Assembly: GCA_020740775.1 (NCBI GenBank)
Contig: JAHEWK010000002.1
Span: forward strand, 2,046,001-2,110,000
Length of the DNA: 64,000 nucleotides
Direction: 5' to 3'
Source of the DNA: Ilyonectria destructans
Taxonomy: Eukaryota > Ascomycota > Sordariomycetes > Hypocreales > Nectriaceae
Below, piece after piece: positions 46,334 through 56,482 of the stretch. A program made the translations under genes and the position numbers. The notes under the pieces were generated by a model. The model did not search any database and was not told the DNA's origin. It saw only the letters and a list, made by a program, of their open reading frames with translations. Position 1 is the stretch's first letter, and the number at the start of each line of letters is the position of its first letter.

Positions 46334-48074
46334 CTACGAGTCGATCCTTGTAAACTCGACGCTGCCTTGGTACATGCGCGCAATGCGATCCCACCACTGA
46401 ACCACAAACGCAGAGGGCTTGCCATTCGGGCCTATCTTGAACTCAATTCTCTGCCACTCTTGGGAGAACTTGGAAGAGTTCTTCACAGGTCGGTCGGCGT
46501 ACAGAACCCACCAGCTCCCTGTGACGTGGTATAGTCGCGTCGAAATTTGCCATGTCCTGTCGTGATGATCGCCCACGAGTATCTCCTGGTCTGACATCCC
46601 GGGGTCCGTCTCGACGCGCAGCGTGATGTTCTTGTATCCAGGGTCGTAGTATGTGCCCGCGAGATCTTTCAGGCTCACCGGAGACGGCAGAGGTGGCTCA
46701 GGTTTATCTGGAAAGATAGTTTCAACCCCCTTATCATAGTCTTTGCTGAGCATTTCAATTATTTCATGCCACCTATACATCGTGTCAGCTCTCCATTCGT
46801 TCAGTCGTACCGGATTGGGTATCGACCACATACTTGATGCCCACGTCAACCTGGTCATCAGGAGCAATTCCCAACTTTTCATGCACCAGCTTGTACACCA
46901 AGACATCCCCAGCCGCATTGGACGTCGTGGAGGTGTTTGCAAACGCCACGACACCAAACTTAGCGTCAGGAAACCAGTACACCTGCGCGCCGAAAGCCTC
47001 CAGCCCGCCCCCGTGCGTGTACATGAGGTGGCCGCGGTACAGCGCCCGCTGCCACCCGAGGCCGTACATGGTGATGTCCCTGCCCTGCTCCGGCATGCCC
47101 GCCACGATGCGTGGCGTCCGGATCTCCTTGTGTGCCGCCGTCGAGAAGGGCGCAGCCTCGTACAGCAGGCACTTCACCCACTTAGCGTAGTCGGCTGCGG
47201 TGGATATGATGCCGCCCGCGCCGCTGAGCTCCACGACGGACATGTGCGGCACCTCGGTGTACTTTTCCGCGTCTTCGTCCCAACAGTAGCCCGTTGCCAG
47301 GTGCTCGGGCGATGACTGCGCGGCATCGAGGGCGAAGTACGTCGAGGACATGCCAAGGGGCTCCCAGATGAGCTCGCGCAGGACGTCGCCGAGCGGTTTG
47401 CCCGTGACCGTTTCGATGACGAGCGACAGCGCTAAATACATGAAGTTGCAGTACTGGAACTTGACGCGAGGCTCCGCTGTCATCTCCAAGTTGCGCAAGT
47501 TGCGCACCAGATCCTTTGCCGTGGAGTACCTCTTTCTCTTCCCGTCAGGGCCGACAATCTCACCGTTTTCATCATCCACAAACCGGAACATGGAGTCGTC
47601 GTGCCGCGGGAACCCCGTGCGGTGACACACGGCGTCCTCCAGGGTAAGATGCTCTGTGGCCCAGGCATCCTTCAGGACGAAGTCGTCACGGATAATGCTT
47701 GAGATTGGCGTCGCCCAGCCCTTTTCAAGCGCCGGGTATGTCTTGGTATCGATGAGGTGAGCTAGGGCGGCGCAGACAAAGGCCTTGGTGGTTGATCCGC
47801 CGTACCAGAGGGTTTTCGAGGTGGCGGCCGTGTCTGGGTAAGTTGAGATACCATAACTCTGTTGTTTCGATTAGCAAGAGTTGAGCCTTTGAAGAGCGTG
47901 GTTGAGATATTGAGTTGTCAGGGAGAGACACACCTGTGTAAAGACATGCTCGCCGTCAATCACAGCAATGGAGACACCTGGGACTTTCCACTCCTTCAGC
48001 GTTTCCTTGGCAAACTTGGCAAACTCCTCGGTGAACAAACTTCCACCTCCCTCAGTTGTCATGTGCTCTCCCAT
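46334..48074 (-). CDS. Serine beta-lactamase-fold protein (class C/LACTB-like)
   Basis: Serine hydrolase of the beta-lactamase/penicillin-binding-protein fold. Exons 48074-47934, 47858-46834 and 46772-46334 give 534 residues. The nucleophile motif SxxK is S69-T-T-K72 (YGGSTTKAF), the second motif YxN is Y183-C-N185, and the HGG-type third motif is in YTHGGGLEAF. A separate C-terminal beta-rich domain (LAGTYYDPGYKNITLRV) follows, as in many fungal members. No signal peptide is evident. Substrates in this family vary widely (esters, amides, D-peptides, acyl transfer as in LovD), so the reaction is unknown. The start is the first ATG in frame; a TTG-initiated extension is not used. The second intron uses GTATGT at 46833 and a CTGAC branch. 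Confidence 0.88.
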
Positions 48075-49197
48075 TGTCAAGAATTGCAAAATAAGAGTCT
48101 CAAATCAATTTATTTTCCTGGGCAACTGTTGTCTTCCAAGATTATCGCGATAATCATCTCGAGGTCATATCACATCAAGCACGGGTGCCTTTATAGTCCA
48201 ACGCATCTGCTGTTCGGAGCCGAACGCGGCTATGGTGGTGCCAGAATCCATTTACACCCTCTTCATCCGATGTTGGTGACACACGTAAGCCAACGGATAT
48301 AACCAGGCAACAACGGGGCGACATGATTGCCGTATCCCGGTCGTCACAGGCGGCCTGCCAATTCAAGTGAGCTGTTTGGATCGCTGGCGACAGTTGGATC
48401 CCCAATTAAGCTTGATCATGTTTCCGGCGGCCTACGGAGCCCTATCGAGTTAGGCTGACTGAAGTGATTCTGCATCTGGGTTGAAAAGGAGCATACGCCA
48501 CAGGCTGAATTACGTGCATGGTTACGTAGTGAACCAGGTCAGATGGCTGCTCAGGGTTGCTGTGCATACATGCATGTACGGCGGGTATGTAAGCCCCGCG
48601 GGGGAGCGTTCGTCAACTCGCACGCACACCCATGATGGCTTCGCAAAGCGGCTACGTAATAGACCTTGGCAAGTTGGCCATGATTCATCAACAGGCTTCT
48701 GCCTAGCCTCATGCATACTCATGATTCTTGACAACGACAACACATGCTCACTTCTAGAACGACAAACTCAATGCTGTGGCCGAAGCAAGAGCTCAGTTAA
48801 TTTGATTCTCTAGCCTCTAATACCCTTTGCCTCACGGCTCCAAGCCATCTTGTCCCTAGCACCCCTAGCCAAAGCCCTCCAGTACAATAAAGTCATTGTT
48901 CTTTTTTTCTTTTTGTAAACGCCTCAACGCTTTCGACGCTCCAGCCGCCATGGTCTAAGAGACGGGACCAGAAACAACCAACACATGAATCAGTGCTGTG
49001 GCAAGATTCGTTGACAAAAAAATGGCTCAACGTTATCAGCACCTGAATCTATACCAAGTCTGCCCATTAAGCCAAGTTTGTTTGTGACTCCAGCAATCCT
49101 CGTCGTTTTAGCACTTCAAAGGCCTCCTTTTGTTACTGCCAGTATCAAGACAACGAATCCAACAAAGTGGCAGTTTGCAAAACCAACGACTCTTGCA
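48075..49197. other. 1.1-kb spacer
   Basis: Promoter of the beta-lactamase-fold gene on the left, 3' flank of the next minus-strand gene on the right. No gene or repeat is recognised. Confidence 0.5.
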
Positions 49198-51039
49198 CTA
49201 CAGCTCCTCTTCTTCGGCTAGCGTCAGTTTCGGGGCCTCTACTGCGGGCTTGACTGCTGGCACAGAGTCACCAGACACAACCGAATCCAAAGCAGCACTC
49301 AAGTTCTGTGTGGCTGAAAAGTTTCCCATCGCGGAGTAATCCATGCTTGGTCGTTGCTTCTTCAGCGGGCTTCCCACCAGAGCCGCATCAGGCACATCAA
49401 CGCCACCTGTGCTGGCCAGGGTGCTTCCGAGCACTTGTCCTGGAGCTGGACTGTTGGTGGTGGATGCGTCGTTCCCTTGTGATGCTTCTGGGGTCGACTT
49501 GCTGTCGGGATCTGCCGAGTGTGCTCTCTTAAGCTGTTTCCAGTTGTCAGTTCTTCAAGTCCAATAAATCTGCTTACATGGGAACTTACGTGAATGCGGT
49601 TTACACCGTCAGCAAGTTCGCCTTGGAACTGGGCGTCCTCTGGGGCAAGTTTTCCGTCGACATCCTTGTCATCAGGTTCTTCCAATTTGGCCAAAGCATC
49701 GCTGTCGTCATCGTCATCGTCATCGCTGTCCTCAGCAATGTTGCCGTTGCTCTTCTTCCTCGCCTTTCGTCGCCTTGCTGCCTCTGAGCCTTGGTCACGG
49801 AATGTTGAGAAACCGACCGTGCCCCCGGCCTTCAGAGGGTTGAGGTTGGAGAAGTCGAGCTGTCCCGATCGTCGTTTGGCTGAGCCTGGAGTCGTTTGGG
49901 GGTTCTTGGATGATTGCAGAACGCCGATTTTCTGCAGTTGACCTAGAGTAAGGGTATTAGCTGGTTGGTACCTCCACATATGCTCGACTCTACTTACGCT
50001 CTCCTCGGTAGAAGAAGGTAAAGACCGCATAGGGCTTATCTGGTCCATCAATCCCAGTGACCGTCTGTGTGCTGATCGTCTTTGGGTCGAGGGTCTTGGG
50101 TTTCGCGAAACTCGTGGTGTGTTCGACATCAGCGTCAATGTTGCCATTGCCCTTGTTCGAGTTCAAGTCGTCCTCGTCACCGTCGTGAGCATCGAACTGA
50201 GGGGAGTATTCGCCCTTCTTGATTTCGCCAGAGGCCAGAACTCGAAACATGGCCACCTTGATCTGGCCAGTCGCCTCTGGGGGCTCGTCGTCGTCGTCGG
50301 ACCAGGAATCCGAGTCATCGCCGACAGCCTCAATGGGGGTCTTTTCGTCGGCGCCATAGCGCAGGGTGTCCCGTTGCGATTTGGACCCTTCGTCGACATC
50401 GATACTGACGTTTCCTTCGAGGGCCTTTTGTCGTCGCCGCCGCTTCTCAAATTTTTGGCGGCGCTTCTCCAGCTTCTCGGCAGCGTCGTGTCCCTGTAGG
50501 TCGAGACCGTTCAGCCAGCGCTCGAGGCCGACCTCGCGGAAGAGGAACTCGCGCTCGGCAAGTCCACCGCCCTCGGTGTCGGGAACCTGAACCCAACGAC
50601 TATTGACCCAGGTTTCCTCGCCTGGGCGCAGGAGGGTAGCGACCTCCTCTTTCGCTCGGCCGTCGAAGTAGATGTAGGCGGCAATGGTCTCGTTCTCGGA
50701 GTTCGTCATGGGAATGTAGGGGTTCACGATGCCGGAAAACTTGCCGCGGTCGCCGTGGGAGCCGGGGTGAATGCCACCGACGAACTGCGGCTTCGGGTAA
50801 GGGTTGGCATCGCTGGGCTTCGGGGTCGAGTAGGGGATGGGTAGACCCGGGGTGAGGAGGGTGATTGAGATGGCAAACTTGGCGGGCTCGGGCTTGTTGG
50901 AGTCGGAGCTCAACTGAGGCTGCGGCACCGGAATGTAGGTGCTCATTCGCGAGAGACGAGACTGCTTCTGCATGCCGTGCTCGGGCAGCGGGGCTCCATT
51001 TGCATGGATGCTGACCGCAATGCCCTTGAAGCAGGGCAT
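49198..51039 (-). CDS. Conserved fungal protein of unknown function (DUF7918-like)
   Basis: Exons 51039-49998, 49942-49590 and 49533-49198 give 576 residues. The N-terminal half (about 250 residues) has a regular pattern: PCFKGIAVSIHANGAPLPEH, then YIYFDGRAKEEVATLLRPGE, WVNSRWVQVP and REFLFREVGLERWLNGLDL. This resembles the fungal DUF7918 domain as I remember it; no function is known. A Lys/Arg-rich stretch EKLEKRRQKFEKRRRRQKAL looks like a nuclear localisation signal or coiled coil. The remainder is acidic and low-complexity (EDSDDDDDDDSDAL), ending AEEEEL. A nuclear role is plausible but unproven. The ATG at 51039 is preferred to an upstream in-frame extension because homology-like sequence begins there. 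Confidence 0.8.
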
Positions 51040-51737
51040 CGTGGCGAGATGAGATGGGCAAGAATCCGAGCAGGGCAGGGAGAGCAAGGTTGAGTCGAGT
51101 TGAGCAAGGGCGGAGCGCAGAGGCCGACGTTGGGGGTTGGGGTTGGGCTCGCGGTGTAAAAGAGTCGGAGAAGTGGGCGGGCGTCGTGATCGTCGGGAGT
51201 TCGTCGAGGGGAGACTGAAAGCCAGAACAAGCGGTGGTGGACGGCTGGTAGTGGAGGTGGAGGGCTGTGGGGGCGCCAGATTACTAGGAACCTAGGAACA
51301 ACGCACCGACGCTCAGCTGCTAGCCATTCCTCTCCTCTCGGGTAACGGCGGCGGCGGTGGACGACGGGCGGCGGCGTTAGCCAAACGAGAGCGAGGGCGG
51401 CGAGGTTTCGTCGCTGCGCTTCGCCGGAACGCGATACGAGTTTGCGGACGGCAAGTTGAGCAGGATGGGCTGAGCGAGCGCGAGCGCGGGAACACAAGAG
51501 ACGGGAGAGGATGGAGGTTTAACGGTTGTGTCGCGGGACGCCGTGGGTAGTGGAGTCGAGGTTGAAACCTGGGCGGGTGTGCTGGGATGGCCCCGGGTGG
51601 TGGTGGTCATCCCTCCAGTACCTAGTGATGAACAGTGGGTGGACAGCGCGTGGACAGCGGTGGGCAGTGATGTGCTGCAGTGGACAGTGGCTGGCAATAG
51701 CGCTGGTCGCCCGGGCGCTCGTCCGGCCGGGAGGAGG
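51040..51737. other. Promoter-side spacer before the AT-rich element
   Basis: GC-rich, about 700 bp, with GGCGGC and GTGGACAGTGG-like repeats (51600-51690). Presumably promoter and leader of the gene at 49198-51039. Confidence 0.45.
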
Positions 51738-52260
51738 TACAGTGGGCGTGCAAAAGTTCTGACAATATGCCTAATTTACACTAAAAGGGTCAGCTTTTAA
51801 AAGGCAATAAAAGCTTATCTCATGGGAAGATTTATAAATTATAAATATTAATAATTAGATAAAATAAAAATCTTACGATTTATAAATTATAAATATTAAT
51901 AATTAGATAAAATAAAAATCTTACAATTTATAAATTATAAATATTAATAATTAGATAAAATAAAAATTTTACGATTTATAAATTTATAAATTTAATAATA
52001 CTTTTTATAAATATTTAAATTTAAATAACTTTATTCTTTTTACTACTAAATATAAAATAAAATATAAAATATAAATAAAATATATATAACTTAAAAGAAA
52101 ATTTATTTCTAAAGTAAGATTTAAGCTTTAAAAGGGAAAAATTCTTTTAAGGTTTTTAAAGGGGGATTTTATATCTTAATATTTTAATTAAAGTAGTATA
52201 GTAAAATAACTACTACAGTTAGCAATTTTTAAGTTGTTGGAACTTTTGCACGTAACTATA
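51738..52260. mobile_element. AT-rich impala/mimp-like MITE with TA target-site duplications
   Basis: The element is 51740-52258 (519 bp), flanked by TA (51738-51739 and 52259-52260). The left end starts CAGTGGGCGTGCAAAAGTTC. The right end, read inwards on the minus strand, starts TAGTTACGTGCAAAAGTTCC. The core CGTGCAAAAGTTC is perfect in both (51747-51759 and 52240-52252), and the repeats stay similar for about 26 nt. From memory, this resembles the CAGTGGG.TGCAAAAAGTTT ends of the Fusarium impala and mimp elements (Tc1/mariner, TA duplication). The interior is extremely AT-rich and non-coding, and contains a 48-bp tandem array. C/T differences between the ends fit RIP. Confidence 0.75.
51831..51974. 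repeat. 48-bp tandem repeat, three copies
   Basis: Units 51831-51878, 51879-51926 and 51927-51974 differ at only two or three positions, all transitions. Each starts TTTATAAATTATAAATATTA. A degenerate partial fourth unit follows from 51975. The array lies inside the AT-rich element. Confidence 0.95.
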
Positions 52261-52949
52261 CACAGCAACTAGCCGCCACTGCAGCAGTGGCCAGCGGACG
52301 GCTAGTGGCAGCTGGCCAGGCGGGAACCCGAGCGGTGGCCCATGTACCATGTACCCGCGAGGTCCCATGAGGTCCCTGAAAGGGAGTCGGTCGGGGGCTT
52401 GCTGGCCCTTTGTTCAACAGGCAAGCGAGGCAGCTGTTGGTGAGGGGCTCTCAGACCCGTGGCGGGGCCGGTCTCGTGGCACATGAGAGTTGGAGTCCCC
52501 TCTCGAACAGTGGGAGTCTCCTTTCAACCAGTGGGAGTTATCAGCCCAGGTTGTTAGTTGAGAGCCTCTCCTAGGCTACAGCTGACACGCGGGTAGATGA
52601 TAAGACACCTGTTGCCGGTCACAGGTCAAAAGTCTTACTGTGAATGAGTCCATGACCACAAAGAGGACTAACCACTTGAGCCGTCACGCGGTGTCACAAG
52701 AAACTCCAAACTCAGCTCGTCAAAACATCATAGCAGGTAATTAGGGGGAGACAAGGAGAGAGGTCAACCGTGCAACCTCAAGATGCATGTCGTCACAACT
52801 CCTTAAAATCAGAATCAAAACAAGTCGTCGTAAAAGCTCCTCGGGTATATATCTACAAGCCATCAATCATTTCGTCACTCATATCCCATCATGGCCCACC
52901 ACGTCCCATCAATCCCATTCCCACATTGCATCGCCTCACATTATGCTCT
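52261..52949. other. Spacer between the MITE and the seipin gene
   Basis: Mixed-composition sequence including the 3' flank of the seipin gene. The inverted motif CTAGCCGCCACTGC / GCAGTGGCCAGCGGACGGCTAG near 52269-52305 forms an imperfect hairpin. No gene is seen. Confidence 0.4.
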
Positions 52950-54218
52950 TTACTCCTCCATGTTCCGCGATACCCTTCTACGGATCCTTCCACTTCCCCC
53001 TTCACTGTAGCTTGTTCCGAGCCCAGAGTCTCTCTTCTGGGCGTCGTCATCGTCTTCGTCGTCATCCTCGTCCTCATCGTCGGCCTCGGCTCCTCCTCTT
53101 GGAAGCTCCGATAGCGGCTGCTCTTCAACTCCTTCCTGCTTTACTTCTGGTTCGTATTTGAGTGGTGGTTGCCTCCCATACGTTGGAAATGTGGTCGGGC
53201 GATCTTCCTCTTCTCTTTGTCCCCCTTCGTCCTCTTCTTCGTCCTTGACGGCTTGCCGCCAGGCTCCCTCTAGTCCCCGCGTTTTGACGTCACCATCCCC
53301 AGGCGGCGATCCAGTCGTCGCACTCCAGATGCCCCACGCAATTCCCATAAAGACGAGTTCGCAAACCCAAAAAAGAAATGTAAACGCAAGGTATGTGGAA
53401 ATACGGTAGTGCACCATCAGCCAACGGAGTCCACGGAGCTGGGCAGTCAGCCTCAGGGCCGCGTGGTAAACCTGAATCGCTTGTCCAGCCTCGACTTCCA
53501 CATAGGCAGAACCTGGAATTTTCGAGCCTTTTGGGAACAAAACTCGCTCAGCTAGTGGTATGACCATTTCGTTGGTGCTGGATCCGGGTGCAAAGATATG
53601 GTAGAATAGAAACAAGACCCGGGTCGCGAGCGAGACGAAGGGGTCGACGTATGGTAGCAAGGCTGATCTGCGGGAGCTGAATAGAACTTCTGTTTCTCCA
53701 AAACCCGCATGCTCAGCGGCGTGCAGTTGGGCGCTCGTGTCGAGTCGATCGTCGGCTGTCGCGTCGAGAAGGTGCAGGCTGATCATGAAGTTTCCTCGAT
53801 CGATGTTCGGCGCGGATCGCGGCATAGATAGGGTCAGGGATATATCGTATTCTTGTTGCGACTTCATCGGCGGCGTAGCGATTGACGCGATACCATACGG
53901 ATTGACACCAGACCTGCGCCAACAAAGTCAGTCAGAGCATCACAGCGTGAATAGACAGGGCGATGGACATACCCATATTGCAGATGCAATGGCGTCGTAA
54001 CAACTTCATGGGGGAGGAAATTCTGAAAGAACAGGGCCGATGCGATTCCAGCGAGGCCAAGGAGGGTGACGGCGCTGGATATCAGGAGGACGGTGTTGAC
54101 CACAACCCGCTGGACGGGCTTTGAGGTTACGAGGCGAGCAGTCTCCTGTAAAGTTTCCTAGAAGAAGATACCGATTAGTATTGGTTAATAGAGCAACGCT
54201 GTGCCATATAATTACCAT
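52950..54218 (-). CDS. SEI1: Seipin (lipid-droplet biogenesis protein)
   Basis: Endoplasmic-reticulum membrane protein that organises lipid-droplet formation at ER-droplet contacts. Exons 54218-54216 (ATG only), 54157-53973 and 53913-52950 give 383 residues. The first membrane helix is VVVNTVLLISSAVTLLGLAG, the lumenal beta-sandwich begins HLQYGSGVNPYGIASI and EYDISLTLSMPRS, and includes GNFMISLHLLDA and the SALLPYVDP region. The second helix is ISTYLAFTFLFWVCELVFMG. The cytosolic tail is long, acidic and low-complexity (DDEDEDDDEDDDDA). The start is an isolated ATG exon followed by a 58-nt intron; the upstream ATG is out of frame. A different 5' exon cannot be excluded. Confidence 0.9.
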
Positions 54219-54639
54219 TGTGAGCGCGACACGTCCGTTGACGCGGATCGCGTGAATGTTGTGCAGGGTGGAATGGTGACAAGAGGAGGTCGAGTGGCAT
54301 GTGAAGGAGGGATGCCAGGGCCAAGCTCAGCTCCCAACGTCATAGCTCCCAACCCCCTTGCAACTATTTGAGCGAGCATCGTGATTCGTCATATTTAGGA
54401 CACCCGATGTTGGACAATAACGACCACTTGTGTACTTGTGCAATTAGAAGAAGAACAGTCCAAAGAAAACAGCTGGATTGAAGATGGCGCTGTCTCCCCA
54501 GTACGGTGAAAATGAATCAAGTCTTGACAATGGCGCTGCTAGTACTAGGTACATGCATACAGCTAGTGATGCCTAGAGCAATACCAAGCCACATCGGATC
54601 GCATTCGGCACAGCCTCGCCTCAGCTGGACTTAGCTTTA
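54219..54639. other. Spacer upstream of seipin
   Basis: About 420 bp, presumably the seipin promoter. Nothing else is recognised. Confidence 0.45.
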
Positions 54640-55049
54640 TATTGTTGACCGCATGTGAAATCGTGACTGGGAATCGCTACCGCCATAGTCAGGAGATCAG
54701 GTGCCTCCGAGTCCCGGACCTCGGACCTCGTCGTCGACTCCAAGATCGAGGCGACGTGGGATGCGGGCACCCGCCAGACCAAACAACTCCGCACCGACAT
54801 TGGCGTCTCGGCTCGGCGACGGAGGTTGAGACAGAAGAGACGTGGCAGAGGAAGCGAACCCTCGGAAGCGGCGCGTGCGGCACGGTTTGGCTAGAGGAAT
54901 GCATCGCTAGCTCTGGGCCTCGACATGGGGAACCAGAACTTCGAGCCGTCAAGGAAATCCACAAGCAGCCGAATATCTCAAGCGATGAATTCTACCGGGA
55001 ACTTGAGGCCATCGCCAGGAACAATCCTTCAGTCAACCCTATCCCATAA
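54640..55049 (+). pseudogene. Protein kinase N-lobe fragment
   Basis: The frame contains a kinase glycine loop in TWQRKRTLGSGACGTVWLEE and an AVKEI lysine motif, followed by a helix C-like segment FYRELEAIA. It then ends (NPSVNPIP stop, 55047-55049) where the catalytic core should begin; no HRD or DFG motif follows. Just upstream, the +1 frame reads as protein (TWDAGTRQTKQLRTDIGVSA), which suggests a frameshift or a missing intron. There is no ATG at the frame start. Most likely a truncated relic of a fungal Ser/Thr kinase. Confidence 0.6.
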
Positions 55050-55054
55050 GGAAC

Positions 55055-56054
55055 TTGTGTTCCTTATTTGGAGCGACACAACTACGAGGGTTATTCAATG
55101 ACACTGAGAAAATAAACCCAGTCCTGGGAAAACTCGTAGAGTTGTTGTATCTCATGGAGTTACTTGGGGGTACGACACCATATCCCAATGTGCCACAAAC
55201 TTACTTGGACGTGGTCTTGGATTTTTGTCCCGTTAAAGACTACAGATATCTCCATAAAGACGCATTTCACATCTCCGTTCGCATGTTCCTCGCGAATCGC
55301 CATCTGGGATTGCTCGAACGCTGGCTCTGTACCATACAGTGGAACACCTATCGCTCATGGGAGATACAAGAGCTTCTAGGTACAAGTGACGAATAGACCG
55401 ACATGGCAGACATACGGCCATTCTGCCAAGTGACAAACTTGGGACCTGACCAAACTCTACTCATGAGTGGTGGTTTGGGCTGCGATATAAAAGAATTCGA
55501 GCTTCCCAAGAATAGGTCGAAGACGAGCATCTTCACGAAGCGGGCTAGTCGATCTGCGCAACGATTCTTAATCATATCGGGTGACGTGGATGTTGGAGAC
55601 CTGAACCAGCGCATGACAGGATTGATGGATAAAAAAATTGGAGGTCAGCCCACTCATTACTGCCTACGGGCGTGACGCACGGATGGATATTTGGACGTTG
55701 GTAGACCTACGGATGAATCTTGTCTCATATTTCAGGGCCTACGCAAAGCCAGCATGCATAATTGCATGGGGCGAGGAGCGTGTGGGGGCAGTGCGAGCCA
55801 TGTTGTGCAGTCATGTTACTCGAGAAAATAAAGGAACTCGAGATCATATGGTCTACCACAAGGAGAACATTGTGAGGATCGACAGGATGGAAAGGGGTGG
55901 AATGTATGATATAGGAAGGTTCGAGGTATCACTCAGGTCGAAATATGGCAAGGGGACGCCTCAGGGGATTCAGAATGCCATATCTAATAATTCGAATATT
56001 ATCTTATCTAGCTTTGCTCAATTTCAACCGGTAGACCAAGGCAATCCTAGGTAA
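55055..56054 (+). pseudogene. Broken, unrecognised coding region after the kinase fragment
   Basis: Three open stretches follow one another: 55055-55399 and 55403-55675 are in the same frame, separated only by TAG at 55394-55396, and a third in another frame covers 55638-56054. They look like protein (LVELLYLMELLGGTTPYPNV, RYLHKDAFHISVRMFLANRH, SKTSIFTKRASRSAQRFLII) but I do not recognise the family. They may be the rest of the kinase-like gene or a separate hypothetical gene. The single in-frame TAG and later frame change argue for decay. Confidence 0.4.
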
Positions 56055-56482
56055 AAAATAACTGCGGCAGACACTTAGCACCACACCTGTCCAAGGATTG
56101 CAACAATATCCAGGCCTCCTCCTTGAACACTAGGGGGGAAAGGTGGCCAAGAATCAAGGCACTTGGCTTGGTTTTGATGGCGATGTCACAAATTCGTATA
56201 GATCCTTGGAGATGTACGTGTTTAAAGAAAAAAGAAATAATGTAATGTTTCCCTAATTGTCGTGTAACGAATGACATCTTGAAACATTGTTGCTTCAAAA
56301 AGAACGCCCAGATGGAAGAAGATTTAAAGTCGTGAACATGTACAACCAACGTCAAACAAGCCTATCCCAAGCTCCGTACTAACTCGCCATCAAAGCCAGC
56401 GGTATTCGCAAAGTCGTCAATCAAATACATCAATCAATCAATGGCCAAGCTAGCCAATCACTTAGTCGCTCAAGTCAAAAAA
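56055..56482. other. Spacer downstream of the F-BAR gene
   Basis: About 430 bp, with the 3' UTR of the minus-strand F-BAR gene at its right end. No gene seen. Confidence 0.45.
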
